NCBI RefSeq assembly: GCF_001043895.1
Contig: NZ_JTHF01000254.1
Location: forward strand, 1 to 43,527
Length of the DNA: 43,527 nt
Direction: 5' to 3'
From: Methylobacterium indicum
Lineage (GTDB): Bacteria > Pseudomonadota > Alphaproteobacteria > Rhizobiales > Beijerinckiaceae
The position numbers and the translations under genes are program-made. This document shows, piece after piece, positions 33,254-42,828 of the stretch (position 1 is the stretch's first letter; each line of letters opens with the position of its first letter). The notes beneath the pieces are model-generated. The model saw only the letters and a program-made list of their open reading frames with translations, did not search any database and was not told the DNA's origin.

Positions 33254-34132
33254 ATGACGACGCAAGCCCTGGTGCAGGTGCTGGCGAGCGGCCTCCTGAT
33301 GGGCTTGATCTACGCCCTGATCGCGGTCGGCCTCTCGCTGATCTTCGGCCTGATGGACGTGGTGAACTTCGCCCATGGCGAGTTCCTGATGCTCGCCATG
33401 TACGCGACCTTCGGGCTGGTGCTGGTCACCCGGCTCGACCCGGTGGTGCTGATGCCGCTGGTCGCCGCCCTGCTCTTCATGCTGGGGGCGGCGGCCTACA
33501 TGGGTGTGGTGCGCTTCGCCATGCGGGCCAAGGCCAACCAGGGCATGGTGCAGATCTTCGCGACCTTCGGGCTCGCGATCCTGCTCCAGGGGGCCGCCCA
33601 GTACCTGTTCACGCCCGATTACCGCAACGTCCAGAACACGTGGCTCGGCGGGCGCACCCTCGAGCTCGGCGGGATCTTCCTGCCCTGGCCGCAGCTCTTC
33701 GGCGCCGTGGTCTCGCTCGCCGCCTTCGGGGGGCTGCACCTCCTGATGAGCCGCACCGATTTCGGCCGCGCGCTGGAGGCGACCCGGGAGGACCAGGGCG
33801 CGGTGGCGCTCGTCGGCATCGACCGCAACCGGGTCTTCGCCCTCGGCTGGGGTTTGGGCGCGGCGCTGGTCGGCCTCGCCGGCGCCGTGCTGGCGATCTT
33901 CTACTACATCCACCCCCAGGTCGGGGCGAGCTTCGCGCTCATCGCCTACGTCACTGTGGCGCTCGGCGGCTTCGGCAGCGTCGCCGGGGCGCTGGTCGCC
34001 GGGATCATCGTCGGCCTCGTCGAGGCGTTCACGGCGGTGATCCTGCCGCCGGCGCTGAAGTCGATCGGGGTCTACGCCCTCTACCTCGCGGTGGTGTTCG
34101 TGCGGCCGCAAGGCCTGTTCGGGAGGCTCTGA
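33254..34132 (+). CDS. livH: ABC importer permease, LivH family
   Basis: 292 residues with about eight hydrophobic spans. The opening LLMGLIYALIAVGLSLIFGL, and MDVVNFAHGEFLML, is the LivH signature. The conserved cytoplasmic coupling segment (REDQGAVALVGIDRNRV) sits before the last helices, as in other members. Its TGA stop overlaps the ATG of livM by one base, so expression is coupled. It forms the membrane channel with LivM for the substrate held by the binding protein. The symbol denotes family; the ligand is not certain to be a branched-chain amino acid. Confidence 0.88.
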   Translation: MTTQALVQVLASGLLMGLIYALIAVGLSLIFGLMDVVNFAHGEFLMLAMYATFGLVLVTRLDPVVLMPLVAALLFMLGAAAYMGVVRFAMRAKANQGMVQIFATFGLAILLQGAAQYLFTPDYRNVQNTWLGGRTLELGGIFLPWPQLFGAVVSLAAFGGLHLLMSRTDFGRALEATREDQGAVALVGIDRNRVFALGWGLGAALVGLAGAVLAIFYYIHPQVGASFALIAYVTVALGGFGSVAGALVAGIIVGLVEAFTAVILPPALKSIGVYALYLAVVFVRPQGLFGRL

Positions 34133-35172
34133 TGACCGCCGCGACCACCACCCTGGCGCCGGGCGACGGCCTCGCGCGGGCCGAGGCGAGCCATGCGGCC
34201 AGGCGCCGGCGCAAGCTCGTCGTCGCCGCCGTGGTCTTCGCGGGCCTCGCCGCGCTGCCCTACGGCATCACCGACATCTACCTCCAGAACGTCCTGATCC
34301 TGACCCTGATGTACGCCGCGCTCTCGCAGAGCTGGAACATCCTAGGCGGCTATTGCGGACAGGTTTCCCTCGGTCACGCGCTCTATTTCGGCATCGGCGC
34401 CTACGCGACCTCGGTCCTGTTCGTGACCTACGGCGTGCTGCCGTGGTTCGGCATGCTGGCGGGCGGCGCCCTCTCGGCGGCGGTGGCGCTCCTTCTCGGC
34501 TATCCGTGCTTCCGGCTGGCCGGCCACTACTTCTCGATCGCCACCATCGTGATCGCGGAGATCGGCCTCCTCCTGGTTCACAACTGGGAGTTCGTCGGCG
34601 GGGCGATGGGCATCCAGTGGCCGTTCAACCCGGATTCGTGGTGGACGCTCCAGTTCGCCCGCGACAAGATCCCCTACGTCCACTTCGCGGTCGGCTTCCT
34701 GGCGGTGGTGTGGTTCGTGACCTGGCTGATCGAGGGCTCGCGCTGGGGCTATTGGTGGCGCGCCGTCAAGGACGACGCCCAGGCTGCCGAGAGCCTCGGC
34801 GTCGAGGTCTTCCGCTCCAAGATGGCGGCGGCCGCCGTCTCGGCCTTCTTCACCGCCATCGGCGGCGGCTTCTACGCGGCCTACGTCTCCTACATCGATC
34901 CCGAGAGCGTGATGAGCTTCCGCTTCTCGCTGCTCTTCGCCTTGCCGGCGGTGCTCGGCGGCATCGGCACGCTGTGGGGGCCGCTCGTCGGTGCGGCGAT
35001 CCTGATCCCGCTCACCGAGATCAGCCGCTCGTATCTCGGCGGCAGCGGCAACGGCCTCGACCTGATGCTCTATGGCGTCCTCGTCATGGTGGTGGCGCTT
35101 GCCCGGCCGGAAGGCGTGCTCAGCCTGTTTCGCCGCACCCGCCGGGCCCGCAACGAGGAGGTCACGCCGTGA
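34132..35172 (+). CDS. livM: ABC importer permease, LivM family
   Basis: 346 residues. A polar ~25-residue N-terminus is followed by about nine hydrophobic spans with the LivM hallmark [18 protein letters not shown] and YFGIGAYA. The coupling-loop segment [19 protein letters not shown] contacts the ATPase. The start overlaps the livH stop by one base (TGATG), and its TGA overlaps the livG GTG. It pairs with LivH to make the pore. The ligand is unknown. Confidence 0.88.
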   Translation: MTAATTTLAPGDGLARAEASHAARRRRKLVVAAVVFAGLAALPYGITDIYLQNVLILTLMYAALSQSWNILGGYCGQVSLGHALYFGIGAYATSVLFVTYGVLPWFGMLAGGALSAAVALLLGYPCFRLAGHYFSIATIVIAEIGLLLVHNWEFVGGAMGIQWPFNPDSWWTLQFARDKIPYVHFAVGFLAVVWFVTWLIEGSRWGYWWRAVKDDAQAAESLGVEVFRSKMAAAAVSAFFTAIGGGFYAAYVSYIDPESVMSFRFSLLFALPAVLGGIGTLWGPLVGAAILIPLTEISRSYLGGSGNGLDLMLYGVLVMVVALARPEGVLSLFRRTRRARNEEVTP

Positions 35173-35900
35173 GCGAACCCTTGCTCCGCATCGACCACGT
35201 CACGCTGCGCTTCGGCGGCCTCGTCGCCAATGCCGATGTCAGCCTCGACGTGCCGGAAGGCCAGATCCTCGGGCTGCTCGGGCCGAACGGCGCCGGCAAG
35301 TCGACGCTGTTCAACCTGATCTCCGGCACCTATCAGCCGAGCGAGGGACGAATCGTCTTCCGGGGCGAGGACATCACTGACCTCTCCGCCCCCGAGCGCT
35401 GCCGGCGCGGCATCGCCCGCACCTTCCAGGTGCCGCGCTCGTTCGACTCGATGAACGTGCTCGAGAACGTGATCGTCGGCGGCTTCGCCCGCCATCCCGG
35501 CGCCGCCGCGGCCCGGCGCAGGGCGCTGGAGACCCTCGACTTCGCCGGCCTCTCCCATCGCGCCGAGGCCGTGGCCGGCGAGCTGACCCCGCCCGAGAAG
35601 CGCCGCCTCGAGGTCGCCCGGGCGCTCGCCACCGAGCCGAAGCTCCTCCTCCTCGACGAGGTGCTGACCGGGCTCACCCCGAGCGAGGCCAAGGCCGGCG
35701 TCGCGCTGATCCGCAAGGTCGCGGCGAGCGGCGTCACCGTCATCATGGTCGAGCACGTGATGGAGGTGGTGATGCCGCTCGTCGACCGCGCCGTCGTCCT
35801 GCATCTCGGCCGCGTGCTGGCGGAGGGCCACCCGACCGAGGTGGTGCGCGACGAGGGCGTCATCACCGCCTATCTGGGGGAGCGCCACCGTGCTGCTTGA
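35169..35900 (+). CDS. livG: ABC importer ATPase, LivG family, degenerate signature
   Basis: 243 residues from a GTG (35169-35171) that overlaps the livM stop. Walker A is [14 protein letters not shown], Walker [12 protein letters not shown]. The usual LSGGQ signature is altered: [16 protein letters not shown] occupies its place, as seen in some Liv ATPase subfamilies. The His switch is MVEHVMEVV. In this type of transporter LivG and LivF form a heterodimer, so the normal signature in LivF may compensate. It hydrolyses ATP on the cytoplasmic face to drive uptake. Confidence 0.9.
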   Translation: MSEPLLRIDHVTLRFGGLVANADVSLDVPEGQILGLLGPNGAGKSTLFNLISGTYQPSEGRIVFRGEDITDLSAPERCRRGIARTFQVPRSFDSMNVLENVIVGGFARHPGAAAARRRALETLDFAGLSHRAEAVAGELTPPEKRRLEVARALATEPKLLLLDEVLTGLTPSEAKAGVALIRKVAASGVTVIMVEHVMEVVMPLVDRAVVLHLGRVLAEGHPTEVVRDEGVITAYLGERHRAA

Positions 35901-36597
35901 GGTCCGCGGGCTCTCCACCGCCTATCAGGGCTTGCTCGCCATCCAGGGGATCTCGATCGAGGTCGCGGCGGGCGAGATCGTCGTGGTCGCCGGCGCCAAC
36001 GGCGCCGGCAAGTCGACCTTGCTCAAGTCCATCGCCGGGATGGAGCGGCCGAAATCCGGCGAGGTCGTGTTCGACGGCACCCGCATCGACGGGCTGCCGG
36101 GCCACGCCATCACGGCGAAGGGCATCGCCTACGTGCCGGAGAACAAGCGGCTGTTTCCCCGCCTGTCGGTCGCCGACAACCTGCGGCTCGGCAGCTACCT
36201 CCACCGCAAGGCGCCCGACCGCGAGGCGCCCCTGGACCGGGTCTTCTCCCTGTTTCCCCGTCTCGAGGAGCGCCTGCCGCAGCGCACCGGCACCCTCTCG
36301 GGCGGCGAGCAGCAGATGCTCGCCATCGGCCGCGCCCTGATGACCCGTCCGCGCCTCCTGATGCTCGACGAGCCCTCGCAGGGCATCATGCCCAAGCTCG
36401 TCGACGAGATCTTCTCCGCCATCGAGGCGATCCGGGCCTCCGGCACCACGATCCTCCTGGTCGAGCAGCGCCTCGCGGAGTCCTTGAGCATCGCCGACCG
36501 GGCCTACGTGCTCCAGACCGGCCGGCTGATGCTCAGCGGGCCGGCCGCGTCCCTGCGCGACGACCCGGAGGTGCGCCGGGTCTATCTCGGCATCTGA
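35890..36597 (+). CDS. livF: ABC importer ATPase, LivF family
   Basis: 235 residues from a GTG at 35890 that lies inside the last codons of livG, an 11-base overlap. Walker A is [13 protein letters not shown], signature LSGGEQQMLAIGRALM, Walker B RLLMLDEPSQG, and the His-switch region reads LVEQRLAES, with Gln in place of the usual His, as is common in LivF. The C-terminus (EVRRVYLGI) is typical. It is the partner ATPase of LivG and completes the importer. No gene follows in the operon before the 60-base gap to the duplicated protein. Confidence 0.92.
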   Translation: MLLEVRGLSTAYQGLLAIQGISIEVAAGEIVVVAGANGAGKSTLLKSIAGMERPKSGEVVFDGTRIDGLPGHAITAKGIAYVPENKRLFPRLSVADNLRLGSYLHRKAPDREAPLDRVFSLFPRLEERLPQRTGTLSGGEQQMLAIGRALMTRPRLLMLDEPSQGIMPKLVDEIFSAIEAIRASGTTILLVEQRLAESLSIADRAYVLQTGRLMLSGPAASLRDDPEVRRVYLGI

Positions 36598-36656
36598 ACC
36601 GCGACTCCCGCTGCCGGCCTCGATGCTCTACAGAGGCCCGGCACGGAGACCCAGCG

Positions 36657-37238
36657 ATGACCAGCCCCACCACCGAGATCACGCTCGAGCGCATCGCCCT
36701 GATCCGGCGCCTGGTCGTGGCCTGGGACCCGGCGGGGCAGGGCGCCCCGGCGATCCACCCGGACGCCCCCTATGGCAGCCTCGACCGCGACGGCGACATC
36801 GCCAACGTCACCGGCGACGACGAGGGCGCGGCGGAGGAGCACCGGGCGGTGGGCGCGGCGCTCGCCGCCTTCCTGCGCCACGCCGAGCTGAAGCCCGGCC
36901 GCTACACCTACCACAACCCGCTGACCAAGCTCGACCTGACGCAGGTCTCCGACGTCTTCCGCGACGAGAGCACCGGGACGGCGCCCGAGCAGATCGTGTT
37001 CGAGGTCGGACCCGAGCACATCGCCCTGATCCGCCGCCTCGCCGTGGGGTGGGACGAGGCCCGCGGCGTCCCGGCGGTCGATGCCGACGCCCCCTACGGT
37101 CCGGGAACGCTGGACGACGCGATGGCCCGGGCGCTCGGCGGCCCGCGCGACGACCTCGCCCGGCTGCACCGTGCGATGCAGCCCGCGCTCCAGATCTTCC
37201 TGCGCAGCGCCGACATCGCGCCGGGCGACTACGCCTGA
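36657..37238 (+). CDS. Internally duplicated protein of unknown function
   Basis: 193 residues made of two copies of one ~76-residue unit (about 8-83 and 117-192). Shared landmarks are IALIRRLVVAWDPA / IALIRRLAVGWDEA, DAPYGSLD / DAPYGPGT, and a helix ending FLRHAELKPGRY / FLRSADIAPGDY. There is no signal or membrane segment, so it is probably cytoplasmic. I do not recognise the family. The repeat suggests a pseudo-dimer. It follows livF by 60 bases in the same direction and may be read with the importer operon, but a separate promoter is possible. Confidence 0.7.
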   Translation: MTSPTTEITLERIALIRRLVVAWDPAGQGAPAIHPDAPYGSLDRDGDIANVTGDDEGAAEEHRAVGAALAAFLRHAELKPGRYTYHNPLTKLDLTQVSDVFRDESTGTAPEQIVFEVGPEHIALIRRLAVGWDEARGVPAVDADAPYGPGTLDDAMARALGGPRDDLARLHRAMQPALQIFLRSADIAPGDYA

Positions 37239-37320
37239 CCGCCCGCCGGTCAGTACCGGCACCGCGACCGGAGGCGGGTTCCGGGCGTTGGCGATTGCCC
37301 GACGGTCACCGGAACGAGAT

Positions 37321-37343
37321 CTGCCGCGGAAACCCCGCGGCAG
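37321..37343. repeat. Hairpin in the gap before the MCP gene
   Basis: CTGCCGCGG (37321-37329) pairs with CCGCGGCAG (37335-37343) around AAACC. There is no T-tract. It lies in the 315-base gap between the duplicated protein and the chemoreceptor and could end the upstream mRNA. I see no other gene in the gap. Confidence 0.4.
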
Positions 37344-37553
37344 TAGCGGAAGCGACCCTATTCGCCGGGCCGGCGCCAATCCAGACTAGGCCAAAGGTCC
37401 AGTCGTAACAGTTACCACCATGGCCGACGGCCGCAGACGGCACCGCTTTACGAAAAATTTCCGCGCTTATGATGCTCTCAGGATAACGGGGTTTCCGCCT
37501 CGAATCCCATGCCCTCAACGGCAAGCAGCGCATCGCGAGCTGGATCACCCTAC

Positions 37554-39707
37554 ATGCTGACCTTGTCCAAGCTGGCCATCCGGCTGCCCGCCACCATCAT
37601 CGGTCTGGCACTCGTCAGTTCGTCCGTGATGGGAGGCTTGAGCTGGTACACCGCCCGGAGCAGCCTCGTCTCGGCGGTCGAGGATCGCCTTCGGCTCGCC
37701 GCCACGGCGACCGGCCACGGCATGGCGCTCGTCGCCGATCGGGCCCAGGCCGAGTTCGTCGCCGCCGCCAACCACCCGCAGGTGGCCTCGAACTTCACCG
37801 ACCTGATCGAGAACCTCGATCCGAACAAGCCGGACTATGCCGGCATCCTGGCGGCCTTCCGGGCGCCGCAGGGCGTCGAGGCGCGGCTCGCCTTCGACGG
37901 CACGACCACCAACACCATGTATGGCCGCCGGCACGTCAAGGTGCAGGAGGTGGCCCGCAAGCTCGTGGGCCCGGCCGGCTACGCCGACCTGATGTTCCTC
38001 GATACCAACGGGCGCATCGTCTACACGGCGACCAAGGGCGACGACTTCGCCGCCTCGCTCGGCGATCCGGCCCTGCGCGACACCAGCCTCGCGAAGCTGT
38101 TCGAGACGATGAAGGCGGGCGGTCCCGATGCCGTGAGCTTCGCGGATTTCGCCGCCTACCCGGTCGGCGGCCAGGCGGCCTTCATCGGCAAGCCGGTGAA
38201 CCGGCGCGCCAACGTCGCCATGGGCACCGCCCAGGCGGTGGACCGCGCCGGCTACGTGGTGATGCGGCTCACCCCGGCCCTGTTCGACCAGACCCTGTCG
38301 CACCGCGCCGGCCTCGGCGAGACCGGCCAGACCCTCGCGATCGGCGCCGACGGCAACCTGCGCGGCAACCCGCCCCTCGACCCCGCCGTCAAGGCGGGCG
38401 CGCCCCTGAGCGCCCTCGGCATCGCCCCGGAGCAGGTCGCGGCCGACAAGCCCTTCACCTACGCGGTCGCCGATGGCGGCCACCGGGCGGTGAGCGCGGT
38501 CGTGCCGGTGCTCGGCGTGCCCTACACCCTGGTGGCCGAGCAGGCGGATGCGGAGGCCCTCCAGGCGGTCGGCGACCTCTCCCGCCTCCTCGTGATGATC
38601 GGGCTCGCGGTGCTCGCCGGCACCGCGCTCCTCGGCCTGCTGATGGCGCGGGCGATCGTGCGGCCCCTCGGCGCCCTGACCACGGCGCTCAAGGCGCTCG
38701 CCGCCCGCCAGGTGCTCGACGCGGTGCCGGGCTACAAGCGCCGCGACGAGATCGGCGACATCGCCCGGGCCGTCGTGATGATCCGCGACATGTCCCTCGA
38801 GGAGGCGGCCCAGCAGCTCCAGACCACCGAGGCCGCGCGCCTGCGCGAGGAGCAGGCCCGGCGCAGCCTGCTGCGCGATCTCGCCGACCGGTTCGAGGCC
38901 TCCGTCGGCGGCATCGTCGCCCGGGTGTCGGGGGCGGCCGAGGGGCTGACCGGCGCCTCCGGCGCCATGCACCACGCGGTCGAGGGCACCTCGTCCCGCT
39001 CGGTCACCGTCGCGTCGGTGGCCCGGCAGACCAGCGGCAACATCGGCGCCGTCGCGGCGGCGGCCGAGGAGCTCGGCGCGACCGTGGCGGAGATCAGCCG
39101 CCAGGTGGTCCAGGCCGCCGGGATGTCGTCCGAGGCGGTGGCCCAGGCCCGGAGCGCCGGCGGCACGATGGCGGAGCTCTCCGCCGCCGCCACCCGCATC
39201 GGCGACGTCGTCGGCCTCGTCTCGCAGATCGCCTCGCAGACCAACCTGCTGGCGCTCAACGCCACCATCGAGGCGGCCCGCGCCGGGGCGGCCGGCCGCG
39301 GCTTCGCGGTGGTGGCCGCCGAGGTCAAGGAGCTGGCCGGACAGACCGCGAAGGCGACCGAGGAGATCGGCCGGCACGTCGCGGCGATCCAGGCCACCAG
39401 CGAGGGGGCGGGCGGCGCCATCGCCGGGGTGACGGCGCAGATCGAGGCGATGAGCCAGGTCACCACCGGCATCGCCTCGGCGATCGAGGAGCAGGGCGCG
39501 ATGACCCACGAGATCGTCCGCCAGATGGCGGAGGCGACCGAGGGCACGGCCGCGATGACGAGCGACATCAACGAGGTCGCCAACGCCGCCGCCGCCGCCG
39601 GCCGCGCCGCCTCCGAGGTGTCGCAGGGCTCCGACGACCTGTCCGAGCAATGCGCCCGCCTGCGCCGGGAGGTCGACGGCTTCCTCGCCAGCGTCCGCGC
39701 CGCCTGA
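37554..39707 (+). CDS. Methyl-accepting chemotaxis protein
   Basis: 717 residues from the internal ATG that begins TM1 ([20 protein letters not shown]); the codons before it are not family-like. The periplasmic sensor runs to about 345 (with [20 protein letters not shown], like a Cache fold), then TM2 ([20 protein letters not shown]), a HAMP domain ([14 protein letters not shown]) and a long signalling coiled coil. The tip has the invariant [20 protein letters not shown], then [10 protein letters not shown]. The C-terminus (FLASVRAA) lacks a CheR-binding pentapeptide. It senses an unknown periplasmic ligand and signals to CheA. A CheZ gene follows. Confidence 0.93.
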   Translation: MLTLSKLAIRLPATIIGLALVSSSVMGGLSWYTARSSLVSAVEDRLRLAATATGHGMALVADRAQAEFVAAANHPQVASNFTDLIENLDPNKPDYAGILAAFRAPQGVEARLAFDGTTTNTMYGRRHVKVQEVARKLVGPAGYADLMFLDTNGRIVYTATKGDDFAASLGDPALRDTSLAKLFETMKAGGPDAVSFADFAAYPVGGQAAFIGKPVNRRANVAMGTAQAVDRAGYVVMRLTPALFDQTLSHRAGLGETGQTLAIGADGNLRGNPPLDPAVKAGAPLSALGIAPEQVAADKPFTYAVADGGHRAVSAVVPVLGVPYTLVAEQADAEALQAVGDLSRLLVMIGLAVLAGTALLGLLMARAIVRPLGALTTALKALAARQVLDAVPGYKRRDEIGDIARAVVMIRDMSLEEAAQQLQTTEAARLREEQARRSLLRDLADRFEASVGGIVARVSGAAEGLTGASGAMHHAVEGTSSRSVTVASVARQTSGNIGAVAAAAEELGATVAEISRQVVQAAGMSSEAVAQARSAGGTMAELSAAATRIGDVVGLVSQIASQTNLLALNATIEAARAGAAGRGFAVVAAEVKELAGQTAKATEEIGRHVAAIQATSEGAGGAIAGVTAQIEAMSQVTTGIASAIEEQGAMTHEIVRQMAEATEGTAAMTSDINEVANAAAAAGRAASEVSQGSDDLSEQCARLRREVDGFLASVRAA

Positions 39708-39725
39708 CCGCATCCGCCCGATGGC

Positions 39726-39765
39726 CGAAGGCCGGACCCTGCCCGCGGGCGGGGTCCGGCCTTCG
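39726..39765 (+). terminator. Long hairpin after the MCP gene
   Basis: A perfect 14-bp stem (39726-39739 with 39752-39765, core GGCCGGACCC/GGGTCCGGCC) surrounds a self-complementary GCCCGCGGGC loop, 18 bases past the MCP stop. Only CGTCGTT follows, so the U-run is weak. A strong mRNA end or terminator. Confidence 0.6.
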
Positions 39766-39911
39766 TCGTTCCGACCGTCCGGTGTTGCGTTGCGGCAAGT
39801 ATTGTCCGGCCACGATGTTTCCCGGTCACCGTCCATCGCCGTTCGGAATTGATTAAGCGGGTCGGGATAGGGTGTCGAACAGCGTGATGTTCGACGATTG
39901 GCCTGACGATC

Positions 39912-40457
39912 ATGATGAGTGGCACGGTGAGCCCGGGATCCCTGGAGGACACGACGGCGCTGCTCCAGCGTCACCTGATGTCGATCTCCGAGACCATCGC
40001 CCGCACGCGCCAGGAGATCGCCGACCTGCGCGAACAGCAGGAGAGCGGCCGCGCCCGCGACGAGCTGCACGCCGTCGTCCAGGGCACCGAGCAGGCCACC
40101 CACACCATCCTGACCGTCTCCGAGACCGTCGACGCGCTTGCCCGCAACATCGCCAAGCGGGCGCAGGACGAGGCGACCCGGGAGGATGCCCGCGCCATCC
40201 AGGCCGAGATGCAGACGGTGTTCGAGGCCTGCAACTTCCAGGACCTGACCGGCCAGCGGATCTCCAAGGTGGTGCGCACCATCGTCGACGTCGAGGAGCG
40301 GGTCGGCGAGATGCTGCGCCTGTGGTCCGGCGCCGCGCCCTCGCCCGCCCGGCCCAAGCCCGACCCCCGCGGCGAGGAGGAGTCCCTCCTCAACGGCCCT
40401 GCCCTGCCCGGCGCCGCGGCGGTGTCGCAGGACGCCGTCGACGCGATGTTCCCGTAG
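39912..40457 (+). CDS. cheZ: CheZ protein phosphatase
   Basis: 181 residues. A long helical hairpin carries ACNFQDLTGQRISKVV, in which D111 and Q115 match the catalytic Asp/Gln pair (D143/Q147) of E. coli CheZ. A disordered linker then leads to a C-terminal peptide with SLLNGP and SQDAVDAMFP, resembling the CheY-binding tail of enteric CheZ though lacking its final LGF. It should dephosphorylate CheY-P in the cytoplasm and end the chemotaxis signal. It follows the MCP gene by about 200 bases, with a hairpin between, in the same orientation. Confidence 0.88.
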   Translation: MMSGTVSPGSLEDTTALLQRHLMSISETIARTRQEIADLREQQESGRARDELHAVVQGTEQATHTILTVSETVDALARNIAKRAQDEATREDARAIQAEMQTVFEACNFQDLTGQRISKVVRTIVDVEERVGEMLRLWSGAAPSPARPKPDPRGEEESLLNGPALPGAAAVSQDAVDAMFP

Positions 40458-40518
40458 CGCGCCGGTCACCGGCGCGATGGGACGGGGCGGGGACCGCGGA
40501 TGCGCCCGCCCGGCGGCT

Positions 40519-41061
40519 TCAGCCGGCGATGAACCCTGCCGGCTGCGGCGCCTTCCGGCAGGCCGGCAGCCACGCCATGTCGTAATGCGGTGGGCGCACC
40601 GCCGTGACCTGGAAGCCCAGGCGCTCGTAGAGGGAGCGCCCGTCGGTGGCGCCGACCATCGGGGTCGAGAGGGTGATCGGCAGGCGCACGCTCTCGGCCG
40701 CCGCCTGCAGGCTGCGCACCAGGTCGGTGCCGATGCCCTTGCCGCGGGCCGCCGCGACGATCGCCAGTTCCGAGATGCGCCAGTCGGCATAGCCGAGATC
40801 GACGACGAGGCGCCCGACCGCCTGGCCGGTACGCTCGACGATGAAGTCCATGTGCTCGGGATACACGCTCTCCAGCCCCGCCCGCATGGCCCGGAACTGC
40901 TGCTCGTAGAGCGCCTGCAGCACGTCGCGGTCCGTGTCGGCCCAGGACAGCCAGGGACGCGATTCGATGAAGAGCCGCAGCAGGAAGTCCTGGTCGCTCG
41001 GGCGGATGGGGCGAAGGCCCAGGCCGCCGAACAGCGGGAGGGAGCCGGTCTGGGAGGCCAT
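40519..41061 (-). CDS. GNAT-family N-acetyltransferase
   Basis: 180 residues starting MASQTGSLPLFGGLGLRPIR. The acetyl-CoA site is seen in SELAIVAAARGKGIGTDLVR, and the C-terminal part has RSLYERLGFQVTAV. It has no signal sequence. It converges with cheZ. A link with the collar and DUF6916 genes upstream on the same strand (79-base gap) is possible, since small acetyltransferases accompany tail-collar proteins in some genomes, but this is not established. The substrate is unknown. Confidence 0.85.
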   Translation of the reverse strand: MASQTGSLPLFGGLGLRPIRPSDQDFLLRLFIESRPWLSWADTDRDVLQALYEQQFRAMRAGLESVYPEHMDFIVERTGQAVGRLVVDLGYADWRISELAIVAAARGKGIGTDLVRSLQAAAESVRLPITLSTPMVGATDGRSLYERLGFQVTAVRPPHYDMAWLPACRKAPQPAGFIAG

Positions 41062-41139
41062 GCGGTGGGTCTCCGGTCGGAATATGGACGCGACGAGGGC
41101 GGCCCGCGCAGCGAGGCTGGCGGGGCCGCCCGGTGAGGT

Positions 41140-41466
41140 TCAGTTGAAGACCGCCTGGTAGGCGGCGGAGCCCGGAGGGACGCCCGTGGGCAGGATCCGC
41201 TCGACATAGAGCGGCCCGATCTCGCCGAAAGCGGGATGCGTCAGCACGCAATGGCCCCCCCGGAAGGGCCCCGCCGCCGCCGCCGGGCAGTGGAAGACCA
41301 GGGAGAACGCCGTGCGCGGGCTGCCCGCCATGGTCGAGTGGGGGGATTCCCGGCACGAGGCCAGGGTGACGGCCAGATCCTGACCGCCCGGGCCCCGCAA
41401 CGCGAAGCCGTCCCCCAGCAGGTCCGCGAAGAGCGCCGCCGATACGGTATCGAGCGCGACGGTCAC
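41140..41466 (-). CDS. DUF6916-family protein
   Basis: 108 residues. The pattern DTVSAALFADLLGDGFAL, FSLVFHCP, GGHCVLTHPAFGEIGPLYV and YQAVFN at the C-terminus is that of the DUF6916 family, small beta-rich proteins found next to phage-tail-collar genes. The GTG start overlaps the TGA of the collar gene as GTGA, so it is translationally coupled to it. A role as an accessory or chaperone-like partner of the collar protein is inference; no catalytic motif is seen. Confidence 0.75.
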   Translation of the reverse strand: MTVALDTVSAALFADLLGDGFALRGPGGQDLAVTLASCRESPHSTMAGSPRTAFSLVFHCPAAAAGPFRGGHCVLTHPAFGEIGPLYVERILPTGVPPGSAAYQAVFN

Positions 41467-42125
41467 GGCCGCTCCGGGTAGAGGCCGACGAGCGCGATGA
41501 TGAAGCTCATCGCCAGCGACGGCTGGTAGTTGGTGAACGGCTGGCCGCCGCCGGCAGCGCTGATCTCCACGGTACCGCCGGTGACGGTCGGGACGCTGAA
41601 GGTCTGCCCCGCGGTCGCGGCGGTGCCGGTCAGCCCGGCCGACGCGGATGCCAGCGGGGTCATGGAACCGACGGCGCCGTAGATCTTGTATGAACCCCCT
41701 ATCGTCGCCAGCACGGTGGACGGGCCCGGCCCGGTCGTACCCGCAGCCGTCGAGGCGTTGATCTGCACCGATTGGGTGCCGGTCTGCCCCGGGATGGTGA
41801 CGGTCTGGCTGCCAGTGACCGCCTTGAACGTCGCGCCGTGGTTGTGCACCGGCAGGTTGCCGAGCCCGAGTGTCGTGGTCGGGGTGCCGGTTTTCATGGC
41901 GAGCGGGAAGCTGGTGCCCTGAGACACGCCGGTGCCGATGGGAGCGCGCCCCTGAAGGTCGGGCAGGTTGAAATTCGTATTACCGCTACCGCCGAACGTG
42001 AGTCCCATCAGGCTGTACAGAGCCGTGTACTGCTGGACCGTCAGAGTCTGACCCTGACATAGCGCATAATTATTTGGCGCCCAGTTCCAAGGTATCATGA
42101 AGATCATGCCGAGCATTGGTTCCAT
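41463..42125 (-). CDS. Phage tail-collar / microcystin-dependent protein-like
   Basis: 220 residues from MEPMLGMIFMIPWNWAP with AAGGA upstream. The collar domain is recognised by CQGQTLTVQQYTALYSLMG and TFGGSGNTNFNLPDLQGRAP, followed by a Thr/Gly/Ser-rich variable stretch and a C-terminal YQPSLAMSFIIALVGLYP. Proteins of this kind (MdpB-like) are homologs of tail-fibre collars and often lie outside prophages, where they may be surface or exported proteins. No other phage gene is nearby. An in-frame extension to 42170 is not family-like. Confidence 0.87.
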   Translation of the reverse strand: MEPMLGMIFMIPWNWAPNNYALCQGQTLTVQQYTALYSLMGLTFGGSGNTNFNLPDLQGRAPIGTGVSQGTSFPLAMKTGTPTTTLGLGNLPVHNHGATFKAVTGSQTVTIPGQTGTQSVQINASTAAGTTGPGPSTVLATIGGSYKIYGAVGSMTPLASASAGLTGTAATAGQTFSVPTVTGGTVEISAAGGGQPFTNYQPSLAMSFIIALVGLYPERP

Positions 42126-42828
42126 GACAAATTTCCTTGATTTGACGGTGCCAAGATAACAATGACGCAAAAACGAATCAGCTTGACCAGCGATTCGCCC
42201 TGCACAACGACTGTTATTCGACCGGCGGCCGCTTCCGCAAGAGGTCTTCTCGATGTCTGCTCGTTCGATTAGGGAGCGTAGCCCTGACAGGACATGACGA
42301 TCGCGTAAAGAAAGGTGGCCGCCGGGTGTCCGTGCCCGCTTGCATGCCGTGGCTCATCCGTCCGGACGGTGATTGCTCCCGGCGACGCGCCGCAGGACGA
42401 GCGATGGCGTATCCGTCTGTACGGGGCACGACGGCGACGGACAGGTGGATTCTCCGCGGGGCGCACGACGTACTCCGGCGACAGCGTGCGGGTCGATCCG
42501 CTGGATTACTGTTTCAGTAGCCAAAGCAATAACACGTTTGTCTTTAATTTTTATCCAAAATTTTTATTTTCAGACAAAATAAAATCAAACTACGAAATAT
42601 TGTTATAGATCGAGAAAAACAGTATGACAATGCTGTGATGATGCTGATCGGTCTTCCGTGCAAAAATACCACTTACGGGAGAATTTCTAGTCTGCCCGTG
42701 GGAAAGGCGCCGTTTCCGTCTTCCTCGACAGCCGCCGAACAGGCATTCAGGTCGTGATCTGATGTTGCGACGACGCATCCTCCCTTTCGAGGGGTGTGCC
42801 TGTCATCTGGAATGGTTGGGGCATTTCA
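42126..42828. other. 700-base divergent gap with AT-rich core, no gene seen
   Basis: Lies between the collar gene and the collagen-like gene. From about 42520 to 42615 the sequence is mostly A and T, unlike the rest of the window. Frames here are short and not protein-like. The AT-rich core may be a promoter/H-NS-like-binding zone or a sign of acquired DNA. Confidence 0.5.

Noticed and set aside
37545..41207. Long minus-strand frame opposite the MCP and CheZ genes
   Set aside because: Antisense to genes with clear motifs; no domain visible.
41140..42125. Prophage or tailocin
   Set aside because: Only collar and DUF6916 are present; no capsid, sheath, baseplate, lysis or integrase gene.
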